A stretch of 64,000 bases of DNA from Eunapius fragilis (GCA_963681505.1 OY811975.1:10428230-10492229), one strand, 5' to 3'; shown: positions 30,033-41,710, counted from the stretch's first letter. A program made the numbers and translations. The notes: generated from the sequence alone by a model not told the origin.

Positions 30033-31190
30033 ATGCCTTTACATCTCCCTCATCATCAGCACTTGAAGGATGAAAAAAAGCTCAGCGATATGGTAGACAT
30101 TTTGCACGAGCGTCACAAGTATGTTCCAATGATGAGAACAACAGAGTTCTTTGATATTGCTGGACCCAGTGGTTGCATGGGAGTCGAGGAGATCAACATA
30201 TGCCACTTCCACCACATACTACTTGGTGGTGATCAATTCACTGTAACGAGAGTCTGTGGCAGCCAAAGTGCACGTAAGAAAATGAACAATGGAAGGGGCT
30301 GTTTGGAAGGTTTAATTCCAGTTATTGAGGACTGGCATACAAAAATGTGTGCAATGAAGGTATGTACTATCTTAATCTGGTAATGCCACAGTGCAGCTGC
30401 AAGTCACTTATGTGAAGGCTTGTCTGGGGTTATGAATAATCCACTGATTATCAATCTAGGTTTTGTGGAGAAGGCTCTACAAGACCTTGTCTGGACGGGA
30501 TGGTGACACACTATACCAGCTATGAAACTTGATAAACAGAAGAAGTGTGGTAACAGATGTCACCAAAGATATGAACGTATGTGAGGAATTCCTCGAAATC
30601 ATTGTCACCTCACAGCAGCTTTGCAAGTGCTAAGAGCTCAAGATTTAGTAAAACCTTGCCACGTGACCAACTTAATACTAGTCTTGATGCTCTCCTTGAG
30701 ATTGTTGTGAGCGGATTTATTAACCTAGCCTTCCCTTCAACCACAAGCAGATCATTTCTTTGAATATGCCAAAGAAGCATTGTCCCTTGGAATGCTAATA
30801 TTGGAATTTAAGATGCAATAAAGGAGGGGGATGGCATACGTGTCCTACGCTGTTGGAAGTATTTTTTCCTTCTTTTTCGTTCTACAGGACACATGAACTA
30901 CTACTGTATTGAGGCACTAAACCTCCTGGCTCAGTACTACTACACCCTTCCTCCCCAGTTAGCAGAGCAGATGCTATGGGGGCGATTTTAATACTCATGG
31001 AAGGATTGGGAAAAACATCTCATATGATCTTCATATCCAGGAGCACCTAAATCGTATGTGCAAAGATGCAGTCAACCATCTAGGGGCTAATAAAACCCCG
31101 CAAGCTATAGTAAGAGTTGGTAAAGCATTGGGTCCACTAACAGATATTCTGGAGCAGTTTGATCGCTCGGTGGGAATACATGTGTCAGGG
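30033..31190 (+). pseudogene. DUF6589-family relic
   Basis: Ordered fragments in changing frames: HKYVPMMRTTEFF, LLGGDQFTVTRVCGSQSARK, LIPVIEDWHTKMCAMK (30100-30360); MWRRLYKTLSGRDGDTLYQL (about 30465-30525); FEYAKEALSLGMLILEFKDA, then GHMNYYCIEALNLLAQYYYT and LPPQLAEQMLWGRF (30753-30990); NRMCKDAVNHLGANKTPQAI and VGKALGPLTDILEQFD (31050-31163). This is the layout I know for DUF6589, a conserved domain of unknown function that is multicopy in many invertebrates and fungi. At least four frame changes or stops make it dead. Intron remnants cannot be excluded between the first two blocks. Confidence 0.65.
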
Positions 31191-31444
31191 TCACACACTT
31201 GTCGTTCCAATTCACATTATTGTGGAAGAGCTAAGAAAACGTAATGTGTTTGATGAGATACTGGGTTGCAACCATCATAACTTCAACTACTTCCGCTGCA
31301 ATCAAATGATCACTCGGATTGATAGAAAAAGGCTAGACATTTGGATGGGACAAACTATCTCTCATTCTCAATGAATGAAGTGTTTCGTTGTTCAGTACCG
31401 GTACTGCATTAAAATACTTGACAATGTTAATGTTATAATTAATT

Positions 31445-32045
31445 TTAATGATATAATTCAACAGGAAATGTCGAACAAAAACAGTTGCTGCATGCACAAT
31501 TCCTAGCACATCTATCACAACATGCACAACACCTGGGACTAATCACAGAGAAATCCATTTCAAAGTATGCTGCCAGAAAATGCCTACGACACATTCCATC
31601 ACTTTTACAATAATCTTTCATGTCTTTACATATGTCCGGAGAACTTAGATCTCTACATCTTACAAAAAGGAGTGCACTGGATGCATTGCCACTTCGTCCT
31701 GCTCGTCCACACTCCTGCATGTAGGCCTCCAAATTAGAAGCTGGACCCCAATGGATGATTTGACTGACCTCATGACAGTCTAATCCCATGCCAAATGCTA
31801 TGATACAGATCAAAACTCGAAGAGGGGTGTCACTTTTGCAAAAAGAAGTAATTATGCAATCCTGAACCAGTTACACTGGTATACATATCAACCAGTCTAA
31901 ACCTTGAAACGTTAGGTGCCCCAATAGGTTCAGTGAATTCATTCTTTAACTGATTTAGAAAAAGCTGGTATAGGATTGAGCAATCTTCAATACGCCTACA
32001 GAAAATCATCTTACAGGACACAGGTCTTACAAGACACAGGTGCAT
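31445..32045 (-). pseudogene. RecQ-like DNA helicase C-terminal fragment
   Basis: Read from 32045 on the minus strand: PVSCKMIFCRRIEDCSILYQ and FRLVDMYTS, then after a frame change near 31830 the helicase motifs V/VI: AFGMGLDCHEVSQIIHWGPA and YMQECGRAGRSG (Arg finger region). A Cys-rich RecQ zinc-binding segment follows (DYCKSDGMCRR, CCACCDRC). The DEAH/ATPase half is absent upstream, where a minisatellite begins. It converges on the DUF6589 relic from the opposite strand. Confidence 0.7.
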
Positions 32046-32389
32046 GCTGTGGTAAAACCTGGAGGCTTGTGGTAAAGTGGGAGGATGTTGGTGTGTAAAC
32101 GTTTTCAGATTGGTCTAGTTTAGAACCATATTAGCCATCAAGGTTTTCCCATAAAATGATGATGGCGTTTATTAAGGAGAGAGGAGTTAGTGAGTTTCAA
32201 TGAAGAGTGTCGGGAGGGAGGGACGGGTGCAATTTGAGTGCGGATTCGGAGAGGGAGTGAAAAGTTGAAGGGCGTAGCCTTTGGCCCTCCCATAACCCAA
32301 AGCCCAAAAGAGTATATCCTAACCGTCGCAACTCTACTACTGTTAGGGAAGGTCTAAATCACAAACATATCATACCTGTAGATTTTTGT
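32046..32389. other. unassigned stretch
   Basis: No gene recognised between the helicase fragment and the minisatellite. Confidence 0.35.
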
Positions 32390-32878
32390 GTGTAATGCAC
32401 CCTCCCCACCTCACCTACCCACCCACCTCACCTTCACCCTCCCACCTCATCTCCTCACCCTTCGACCTCACCTCCTCACCCTTCCACCCTACCTTGCCAC
32501 CCTCCCACCTCCCACCTCACCTTCCCACCCTCCCACATCTCCTCACCCTCCCACCTTATCTCCCACCTCACCTCCCCACCCTCCCACCTCACCTCCCCAC
32601 CCTCCCACCTCACCTCCCCACCCTCCCACCTCACCTCCCCACCCTCCCACCTCACCTCCCCACCCTCCCACCTCACCTCCCCACCCTCCCACCTCACCTC
32701 CCCACCCTCCCACCTCACCTCCCCACCCTCCCACCTCACCTCCCCACCCTCCCACCTCACCTCCCCACCCTCCCACCTCACCTCCCCACCCTCCCACCTC
32801 ACCTCCCCACCCTACCACCTCACCTCCCCACCCTCCCACCTCACCTCCCCACCCTCCCACCTCACCTCCCCACCCTTC
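32390..32878 (+). repeat. 21-bp minisatellite
   Basis: Unit CCTCACCTCCCCACCCTCCC plus A (21 bp), nearly perfect from about 32560 to 32875 with degenerate copies before. Because 21 is a multiple of three, several frames stay open; none is a credible gene. Confidence 0.9.
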
Positions 32879-34429
32879 TACTGGTTACATGGAAGGTAAC
32901 TTCTTTTGCTTGTTACTTAGTTGGCCCACATAACATAGTCAGGACAAGAGAGAGACTTGCCATATAAATGTTTAGCTACAGCACTCAGTGATTTCTTGCA
33001 CTTTAAAGAAGGGCGTGGTGTGTGTTATTAAACTGTTATGCACGCACATTGTGTATTATGTTTGAGCCAAGTGTACATTTGTGTAATACACATACATATA
33101 TGCATGAACATGTCAATGTTGTGTGTGGGATGTATATACATAGAAAAACCTATGCAAGGGTAAGTAGTATTTCCGCGCAATTGAAGTAGCGTACATGTAG
33201 GCATATTCCTAGCTAGTACAATGGTAAACTGTGTGTCACACCTACACTGTAAGTCCAGTCATTGTACTCATATAATTGTTAGAATAGCATTATGGAAAAC
33301 AATGCACTTAAAAATAAGAAAACTTGAAAAAGTGTGTTCAATCATCTTGCCAAATCTTGCGTATTCTCTCCTCTTTGTAATGTTACATTCTCTGTACTAC
33401 TGGAGTGTGGGGAGGGGTGTTCTAACCAGGGTAGAGGGTGGGAGGGGCCTGTTAATCTTCCCTCTAACATGGCCACGCCTCCCATTTTGTTGTACATATG
33501 AAGACATGGTTTGTGGTGAGGTGTGTAACATTACATACACACATGCAATATACCAGTATGAGCCAAGTGTGTATGTTTGTGTAGTACACATACATATGTC
33601 TCTGTGAACATTTACAGCTGCATGTTACCAATACCAATGTTGCCATTAATTTTGTTTTTGGGAGGTGGAGAGGTGATGGAGTGGAGGTGGTAATGATTTT
33701 TATATTCATGGTTGTGCATTGGGATAAAAATCAGATTGTATATTTACACCAAGGCTATCATTATGTAACTATGTACACCATCACTGCACCTTATCACTTG
33801 GTGCAATGTACACTGTGTACACAGAGATGGATTCACCACAGGAAGCCAAGTAGGTTGTTTGTTCACCCCCAGAACATCTATGTAAGCTGATAAGATCTGT
33901 CAAACCACTACATGTATTTTAACTTTTGTTGTCGAACCCAACATTCAAAAAAATTAGTCTGAAGGCCCCTAGTTGTAAGGAAAAGAATATTTTTGGATAG
34001 TTTAACTATCGCCTAGACATATGGCGTTGTTGTCTGCCTTATATCTATCGTGGACACTAACCTGTATGCTTTCAAAGTGACTCGGTTCTATGTTTTTCGG
34101 TTACGAAGCGTAGTGGAGGACACTTTTTTTCCTAGACAATGAAGAGCTGCTTTGGATACGCTTTTAAACGTCATTTGGTACAATTAGGAGGCCACAATGG
34201 ATACCGTGTCGGCAGTTAGCTTAGTTCTTGTGCAAAACTCACCGACGGTTTTTACCTCTTTCGAGGGCTTACATAGATCATTGTAGTTTATTAATGTCTG
34301 GGTACGAGTAATCAATACCCGGACGGGAACGGAAAAGAAGGTAGTCTATTTGGCTCACGTGACGTATATTGTGGCGTAAAATAATATTAACTAAATGGTG
34401 TAACTGAGACCCAAATAATGCTTAAGTAT
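32879..34429. other. unassigned stretch
   Basis: No gene recognised. 33670-33760 (GGTGGAG, then CATTGGG, AATCAGATTGTA, ACACCAAGGC) resembles 35560-35640, suggesting a diverged dispersed repeat. Confidence 0.4.
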
Positions 34430-34711
34430 CATGGGCGTCCCCCCCGGGGGGGGGGGGGGGGGGGGGGGGGGCAGGGGAGGCCATGGCCCCCTCCTTCGGG
34501 ACTGAATGGCGCCCCCCACCCCCTGTAATAAAAGTTTACATACATGCGCATCCCCCACTGGCTGAATTGGCTGAAAGCGGACAGCACCCACCGCCCACTG
34601 GTTGAATCTGCCGAAAGCGGACAACGTATTCGCGGCTGTCAAATGGCGCCTCCTTGCCCTATCCTGGCCCCCCCCCCCCCCCCCCTTCCAGAAAAGCTGG
34701 GGGCGCCCATG
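34430..34711 (-). mobile_element. G-rich MITE, copy 2 (inverted relative to copy 1)
   Basis: Ends CATGGGCGTCCCC and GGGGGCGCCCATG. Flanked by AGTAT / CGTAT (4 of 5 match). The interior matches copy 1 in reverse (GCTGAATTGGCTGAAAGCGG, CCTTGCCCTATCCTGGCCCC, TTCCAGAAAAGCTGGGGG). Confidence 0.7.
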
Positions 34712-35058
34712 CGTATGGCCAAATGTTAGGTGTTTGGGCCTGTGCACGACCAATATTTGGGTCCGCAGTCGAGATCCAAAGAAGTTAGTGTCTGTTTCGA
34801 CGCTAGCATAATATATTACTGCAGGAATTGATTCAAACACTACCTGTCTGATCCAGTTGAGCATGTCTATACTGTTTTTAAACTCTGAATCCTTGTCAGG
34901 AAAAAGTGTCCTGTTTCCGGTAGCGATCTTGTCCGCTCGACTCTAAACAAACGTAGGTCCTCAGAGGAAGTAGTTGCAAGACTGCCATGGCTTCAAACAT
35001 TGTCTAAGGAGTTGAACTACATAGTACACCGGTATTTGTGGCAATTGGTACCGTCGGC

Positions 35059-35405
35059 CAGGGGCGGCGGAGGGTATATAAGATTGGGGGGGCTTCCAAA
35101 AGCGAGGATAATTAAATTCATGAATTTCAATGGGGGCATTTGTTCACCATATTTCTTTCGTCGGCGGGGGGGGGGGGGGGGGGGGGGGGCGGTAAGAAAT
35201 TGCATCGAGCCGTCTTCTATGGCGACAGCTCTAAACTTTTCAGGTTGTCATTAATTTATATAAATTCATAACGGTGTATACGCGAGCGATCTCGCAGGCG
35301 AAGAATAACAATTTTACTGTCGTTTGGTTAGGAGGGGCTGAGCCCCCCTAATGTCATTATTGGGGGGCTCGAGACCCCCCAGCCCCCCCACTTCCGCCGC
35401 CACTG
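35059..35405. mobile_element. hAT-like MITE
   Basis: About 347 bp with inverted ends CAGGGGCGGCGGAGG and, at the right, CTTCCGCCGCCACTG. The CAGxGGCGGxGGA end is hAT-like. Subterminal GGGGGGC tracts pair. Flanks CGTCGGC / CGTCCCG are only partly alike, so the duplication is decayed or absent. Contains a G-run at about 35166-35189. Confidence 0.65.
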
Positions 35406-36463
35406 CGTCCCGACTAATTTTCCAAAAAGTGAGTTCGACAAAATAGGCCAAAAAAGTATTCGATTCTCATGGATGCGGTGTTAAAATGGACAATCTATAT
35501 CTATCTGATGTATGACACACAAGGTTATGTCCTCCTTACACACATACACACATGGTGGGAGGGTGGGGAGGGTGGTGGAGTAGATTTGAGGTTGTACATT
35601 GGTCTAAATAATCAGATTGTACATAACACCAAGGCACATGACTTCCCTGTAGACCCACCTAACATGTAACACCTCTTTGGTTATGTTATTATGTACAATG
35701 ATCACATTACCACACACATACCTGCCTTCAGTATCTTTTAATTAAACAGAAATAACTGTACGTGTTCTTAGCCTGAACTTAACCTCGACAGTGCCATCAG
35801 TTACCCTGGAGGGTTCCTTACGGTAAGGGAGGATATTTAACGTGTTCATGCCGCATGCTAGCTAGCAGCAGATTATTTGACGGCCCCATCGTTACCACTA
35901 TAGTATAACTTAGCAATTTACGACTATGGCCTATGCTGTTAGAGAAATGAGTTTTACAACATCATACGTATTCCATTATTCTGTCAGAGTTCTGCGTGGC
36001 AGCCTTTGGAAGTAGCAGAAAAGTAAGCAATATGTCTCCCTCGTGCATGGTACCGTGGCTAGCGGACCACCATGGCTGACACATGACCAGCTAGCCATGG
36101 TGGCTATAGCTGCACGCTACTTAACCTGTGGCATTATTTGTATACACCCCAACTGTCAGAGATAATTATGGCTTAGCTATTAATTTCGATCCGTACAGCT
36201 GTCAATGCGTATCGCCAAAATCTAACAATCACACTGTATGTTAGTGCAAACAATTGATCAGTACGTTGTAATATGTATTGTACATGTATACATTATCAGT
36301 ACTCGTCGGTGTTGAGCAAACTCTTTGTTAAAGGAGACAGTGATTTTACATTTAACATCACAACTACACGTGAATGGCTAATCAACTAATATTCTAAACT
36401 GACTTTATTTTCCACACCACCTCCCCCTTCCACGATATCACACACATCTCATGCAATCCCCAG
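35406..36463. other. unassigned stretch upstream of the p53-like exons
   Basis: No certain gene. A 51-nt segment 35772-35822, bounded by TTCTTAG and GTAAGG, would encode PELNLDSAISYPGGFLT, whose YPG..F resembles the start of the p53 DNA-binding domain; this is a weak guess. The exon with the KSxxCTYS..L block was not found. Confidence 0.25.
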
Positions 36464-37152
36464 GGACCCCTCCTGAATCATCATGTGTAATCCGAGCCAC
36501 GTGCTATTACGAGCAAAGTGCGAAGCCAGTGCTCTGTTGCGCAAAGCATCGCGACTCATTGGTGGCAGCCTACAGCAGCATGCCACACCCAGAGCTCTTC
36601 ATGCGAGCAAACCACACAGATGCCGTTAAAAGCAAAGATGATTTGTCTGGGCACATGTCAGTTTGTGTTCCAGGTAAGTTCCGATATGCATCTCTCTCCA
36701 GCGGCATGTAAATTCATGGTCTCCTTATAGTGAAGAAGAACGTAACATACAAGTTCCCTCATGTTACACATCAGATGTGACGAAAGTTGGTGAGGTTCAA
36801 GTTATCTTCACTTTGGAGAGTGTCAGGTGAGTTTACATCAACCCAAACAGTTATACCCAGAAGAGGATCAAATGGCTTCCTTTCTTCAGTGTACTTTTAG
36901 GACGGTGTGTGGTCAATGTGAGGGTGTGTGCATCCTCAGGAAGGGACAGAGTCATTAAAGAAACAGTAATGAAACAACCTCATGGAAAGAAGAGGAGTGA
37001 GTCATTAAACATTTTGCATGCTCCTGCTCGTGCTCCTGTATAATTAACAGCATCTTTATGTAGAGGCCTCAGACATTGGAGTGGATACTGAAGCTGCACC
37101 GTATGGTTCACGTGGTGGAAAGATGTCTCTCACCATCTATGTCTGTTCCTAG
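36464..37152 (+). pseudogene. p53-family DNA-binding-domain exons (one frameshift; may be gene or pseudogene)
   Basis: Three exons with good splice sites: 36464-36673 (CCCCAG| ... |GTAAGT), 36731-36826 (TTATAG| ... |GTGAGT) and 36890-36996 (TTCTTCAG| ... |GTGAGT), plus a possible fourth 37064-37152. Exon one gives TPPESSCVIRATCYYEQSAK, then LCCAKH (Cys and His at zinc-ligand positions 176/179 of human p53) and LSGHMSVCVP (like TGRxSVxVPY). Exon two gives VTYKF and, one frame over, SCYTSDVTKVGEVQVIFTLE. Exon three gives LGRCVVNVRVCASSGRDR, matching the loop with Arg273, Cys275, Arg280 and Asp281. The family is a nuclear transcription factor. Exon phases agree except for one missing base in exon two. 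The fourth zinc ligand (Cys242) reads Asp and Arg248 is lost. N-terminal exons and a clear tetramerisation domain were not found. The 3' end lies close to an LTR at 37316. Confidence 0.65.
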
Positions 37153-37315
37153 TGTTGTGATAGTGCAGAAGATGACCCACCTGTGCATACCACCTCCTTT
37201 TAGGCATCTCCTCGGCTTCACAACCTCATCAGAAAAGTCGCAATGTGCTTGGATGATGGATTTCAACCTATACATCTTAAAACAATTACATTCAAATCAA
37301 ACTGTTACATGTTTG

Positions 37316-37487
37316 TGTAACAAGTATTGTATTACCAGTAAAAGGGTCTTACACGAGACTGACTGACTCATACATAAAGACATACAGGGTATTATATAGT
37401 CTCAGAAAATTCTAGAATGTTCTAGCAGGCTTCTTCTTGCATGACTTGCAATTAGCAGTAGATGTGTTAATAATGACCTCCGTTACA
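37316..37487 (-). repeat. 3' LTR of truncated gypsy element
   Basis: 172 bp on the minus strand, TGTAACGGAGG to CTTGTTACA, with TATATAA inside. Its identity as an LTR rests on position after the pol tail and purine tract; no partner copy exists in the window. Confidence 0.55.
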
Positions 37488-37886
37488 TAATTCCCCACCC
37501 CCCCCCACCCCCCCCCCCCCCCCCTCCAAGCCTTGCGTCCCTGCAAGGTTAATGGCCATTATCTCTGTATCTCAATGGTGGTTGTCGGTTTCTGGGAGGA
37601 TCCCTTCTCAGTGGCTCTGGTGGTGCTAGATCAGGATCAGCGTCTTGTAACGCAACATTGGGGTCATTAAGGACATCAGAGCCCTGCACTTCTATTATGT
37701 CATCCTCATGACCGACTTCCTGTTGTGTTGCATCTTGGTCCTGCTCTACATACGCAAGGGCTTGGAGGAGCTTGCTTCACTGTTTGTGTGCGCTTGGATG
37801 GCAGGCTAATCAGGGTTGCTGTAGCACAGCTTCAGCCAATTTCTATGAACAATTTGACACTTGGCTCCACCTATTATTTGTATTTT

Positions 37887-39276
37887 TTAATTTGCAGAGC
37901 TCAGTTTGTCAACAACTGTATAAGGTCCTCGCCAAAGGGAGGCCAATTTTCTAGTTGTACCTGTTTTCACAGCTGGGACATACAACCGCACTCTATCTCC
38001 TACTTGCAGTTGACCTTCCCCAGTGCTTAGCTTATCAGCTCCTTGTTTTTGGCGTTGGTGAGCAACATCCAGGTGTTTACGTACCGAAGCGAATGCGGCT
38101 TGAAGTGACTGTTGCAATCTTTGGACATATCTTGGCAACTCCTTCTGTTCCTCTCCTTGCCCCAACATCACATCGATTGGCAGTGTGGGTGAGCGACCAA
38201 ACATGACCAGGAAGGGGGTGTATCCTGTAGAATCATGGATAGCAGTACAATATGCATTTTGTATATGCTCATCACAATCTCTTTGATGGTCAGCAATAAC
38301 CTTTGCTAGCATTGATTCAAGAGTACGATTGAACCGTTCTACCTGGCCATTTCCCTCTGGGTGGTATGCTGTGGTTTGTATTTATGCCCAGTGTTGCACA
38401 AAGAGATTTAATTACCTCACTCACAAGGTTGGCCCCCTGATCACTGTGTAGATATTGTGGTACCCCATAACAGCACACAATCTCATTCACTAACACTTTA
38501 GCTAAAGTGACACTGTCAGTTTTGGCCAAAGGAAAGGCTTCTACTTCTACCCATTTGGTGAAGAGATCGGTCACTACAAGGATGTATTTATGTCCACAGG
38601 AAGAGGTAGGCAAGGGGCCCATAATATCCCATGACAGCTTTTCAAATGGATAGTTGCTCTTGATGGTACTGATAGGCAAATGCTGTTTAGAGACTGGATT
38701 GTTCCTCTTCTGACAACGATCACACTGCTGTACAGCATTCATTACATCAAGGTCACACCCAGGCCAGTAGAAACGCTCTCTCAGTTTTTCTAGAGTTTTG
38801 TGAACACCCAAATGCCCTGACTTGTCATGCAACTGCTCAATGACAAGTGGCCGTAAGGTAACTGTTACTACTACTTGAGGGGGGTGGCTACCGCCAATCA
38901 AGTGACGACACAAAACACCATCATTCATTAAGTACCTGTTCTTCCCTCTCTTATCTGTCAACTCCCCATTTTTTAGTGCCTCGATGATCTGAGAAGTGTA
39001 CACATCTCTGACCTGTTCTTGCCTTAGCTTCTCTGTGTCTTCAATGCATGTTATTCCACACACCTCTCTCACCCTATCACCATGAAACAGGGACTGTGGG
39101 GGATCCTCCGTACCTTGTGGTCTTCGTGACAGGCCATCAGCATTCCCATTAGTTCTGCCTGGTCTGTACAGCACCTTCATATCAAACTGCTGCAGGAAAA
39201 GAAGCCATCTAGTTATACGCCCCCCTGTGTCCTTGAGACCCTGGAGAGAGGTTAGTGGGTTATGGTCGGTAAACAA
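37887..39276 (-). pseudogene. RNase H end and integrase of truncated gypsy element
   Basis: From 39276: LFTDHNPLTSLQG and NADGLSRRP (RNase H), then an integrase HHCC head (HDKSGHLGVHK, CDRCQKRN) and core (SWDIMGPLP, HSDQGANLVS). The frame breaks at about 38315, just where the Glu-containing YHPEGNGQVERF should be, and resumes from 38312 (MLAKVIADHQRDCDEHIQ, FMSARSPTLP-like TPFLVMFGRSPTLPIDV) to the GPY module (LWRGPYTVVDKL). The active-site region is split by the frameshift. Confidence 0.8.
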
Positions 39277-39313
39277 GGTGAAGGTTCGGCCATACAGGTA
39301 TGGGTAAAATTCT

Positions 39314-40137
39314 TTAACAGCTGCAACGACTGCATGCTAAAGCTTCCCTCTCCACAGTTGAATAATTACGATCAGCCTTATTCAACTGACGACTCCAGTA
39401 AGATATGACCCTCTCAACACCATTGATTTTCTGACTAAGGACACTGCCTACTGCAAACTCTGAAGCATCAGTTGCTAGGATGAATGGTTGCTCAAAGCAA
39501 GGGTAGGCCAAAATTGGTGACGTTGTGAGCTTTTGCTTCAATAGTGAAAATGCATCGTCGCATTCATTACTCCACTTGTAGCCTCCAGCTGTTTTTCGAG
39601 AGAGTTTGTGGAGGGGTTCAGCAATAGCAGAATAGCCTTCAATGAATCGCCGATAGTAGTTTGCTAAACCAAGGAAATGGCGCAGTTCTTTGATGTTGTG
39701 GGGAGCAGGATACATCGAGACAGCTCTCAATTTTTCTGGATCAGCTTGGACTCCTTGCTGGGAGACAATGTGCCCCAGGTAGCATATCTGGTTTTGAGCA
39801 AAATGGCACTTGCTATAGGCTTAAGTCTAAGTCCTGCTGCAGCCAAATGTTCAAGAAAAGTTTGCAACCGTTCCAAATGTTGCGGAAAAGTGGCACTAAA
39901 CACAATGATATCATCAATGTATATCAGGCACTGTTCATATGTCAACCCAGCCAGAACACACTCCATAAGTCTTTGAAATGTTGCTGGGGCATTGGTGAGC
40001 CCAAAAGGCATTACGTTAAACTCATAGTGCCCACCCTGTGTTGAGAACGCAGTCTTCTCCTTGTCCAGATCTGCCATTTCAACTTGCCAATACCCCGATG
40101 CTAAGTCAAGAGTAGAAAAGAATTGAGAGCTGTCACG
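39314..40137 (-). pseudogene. RT palm/thumb and RNase H start of truncated gypsy element
   Basis: From 40137: FSTLDLASGYWQVEM, FNVMPFGLTNAPATFQRLME and the catalytic block CLIYIDDIIVFS. A frameshift near 39815 separates the connection and RNase H start (HFLGLANYYRRFIEGYS, LATDASEFAVGSVLSQ, STVEREALA), and another near 39337 follows. The RT fingers with the first motifs are missing. Confidence 0.8.
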
Positions 40138-40383
40138 AAAATATTGGTTTCCCCCCCCCCAAAAAAAAAATTGGTCCCCCCGGACCAATTTTTATGAAAA
40201 AATCGGTCCCCCCCGGACTAATTTTGTCTGAAATATTTGGTCCGCGCATGCATATTTTGGTCCCCCCCTTTAGACACGTGTTTTTGTGAAGTGATCAGCG
40301 GCGATCGGATGAGGAAGCAAAAGAATGTATAAAAATAAGAGAAAAAGGGCTAGAGATGGTACGATACTATATGCATAGGCCTT
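40138..40383. repeat. palindromic GGTCCCCCC-rich repeat
   Basis: Contains repeated TTGGTCC(C)n and an inverted pair AAAATTGGTCC / GGACCAATTTTT around 40170-40194. It may mark the insertion or deletion that truncated the neighbouring RT. Confidence 0.5.
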
Positions 40384-41710
40384 TTGGTTGTAGATGTACG
40401 ACTCAGTGCACGTTCATGCTCGTATTGTTTAGATGACGATGGCAATGACTTTAAACGAAAGAAAACTAAGGGAGAAAAGCTGCTGATTAGATGGAAAGGA
40501 CCATATACAATTGTTAAGCTTCTTGGCCGTGGTACCTACATGCTGTCTGATGCCGATTCAAACACAGTGCGAGCAATTGCGAGCCACATCAACCCGTTCA
40601 TTTCAGAATCGGGAAGTGATAGTGCAAAAGCCTCTGTTGAATTGGAACGTGAAGTGATTGATGTGGTCAAACACTATTGTTCTTGTGAATGGGAGCAGTT
40701 GAATTCATCACATCTTCTTCGATTGTGGAGAACTGGTACAAGTGAATTTCACTATGAAGCTAAGGAGGATGATGAAGCATTCGATGTAAGTGAAATGCAT
40801 GCATTCTTTATACATATATATTAACGTTTATTGTTATTCATTTTAGGAGATATTACCAGATTTAAAGCTAAAGGATGGAGAATTTGCAAGGACACTAGAG
40901 TGGCATTATGGATAAATACAGAACATGCTTTGGTGGAGTACAGCTGTGAGAAGTATGTGGAGGTGATTTTGTAATCATAAGTGACGATTTATGTGATGAA
41001 TTTGAGGCATTTAAGAAGAAGGTATACTCCTATGTGAGCATACAACATTGTCAAAGCAGTAGAGTTAATTTATGTTTGGTGTACAGCTGATGGTGGGGAA
41101 CTCTGAAGCCACTCCATGTATTGGGAAGCGTATACTATCTAATGTCTTGATTCATTTTGCCAGTGGGTGTGCATGTGCTAAACGAAGATTGTTCTCTAGC
41201 AAAGATGAATATAGCTTGAAGAAAATTGTGGAAAGTTAAGATCAAACTTCAAGACACCCAGATGATGTGATAGAGGAAATTGCTGAAGATGGTCCAAAGA
41301 CATCTACTATCACATACTTGCCACCATGTGATGAGTGGCAAAGAAGTCTATGCCAAAGGCTTGGCATGACGTTTATTAGAAGGAATATTACTCACATTCT
41401 TCAACCTAAAGAATATAGCATTTCCCACCAGCCTGCTGCAACAGTAAGAATTCAAGGAGATGGTAACTGCTCTTTTAGAGCTTTGGCATTTGTTATAACT
41501 GGCTCCCAAGATGAGCTATTGCAACATCATACATGCAGCACAATGCTGAAAATTTGTCATGCTACCTTAATGCTCATGAAACAATGGACGAGTATCTAGC
41601 AAGAACAGACATGCACAGTTCATCTGTCTGGGCTACGGAAGTTGAAATTTTTGCAGTGTCCAATATGTTACTATCTAATAGTTCAAAATCTTTAACAGTT
41701 ACTACTAAAT
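40384..41710 (+). pseudogene. integrase C-terminal module followed by OTU-protease-like domain
   Basis: First part (about 40440-40630): KTKGEKLLIRWKGPYTIVKL, RGTYMLSDADSN, ASHINPFI, an integrase GPY/F module. After intervening acidic sequence, 41267-41650 gives an OTU cysteine-protease signature, TVRIQGDGNCSFRALAFVIT (D-G-N-C with the nucleophilic Cys), and after a frame change near 41540 NLSCYLNAHETMDEYL and SSSVWATEVEIFAVSNML (the W-x-T-x-x-E-I segment). OTU enzymes cleave ubiquitin chains. The canonical catalytic His was not located. Frameshifts suggest a relic. Such integrase-OTU adjacency is known to me from multicopy invertebrate sequences. Confidence 0.6.

Larger units (their letters stand above)
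37316..40137 (-). mobile_element. dead Ty3/gypsy element, 5'-truncated
   Basis: Minus-strand element with a single LTR (37487-37316), a C/G-rich purine tract (37496-37530) and pol. Pol lacks everything before the middle of RT; the break is at about 40137. At least three frameshifts separate RT, RNase H and two integrase pieces. The pol tail ends NRQPPLRYRDNGH at about 37550. No second LTR or target duplication is visible. Confidence 0.75.

Noticed and set aside
32386-32967. Pro/His/Thr-rich and Gly/Glu/Trp-rich ORFs
   Set aside because: Created by a 21-bp minisatellite.
37076-37366. 96-codon ORF on plus
   Set aside because: It overlaps the putative last p53-like exon in another frame and runs into the LTR on the other strand; no motif seen.
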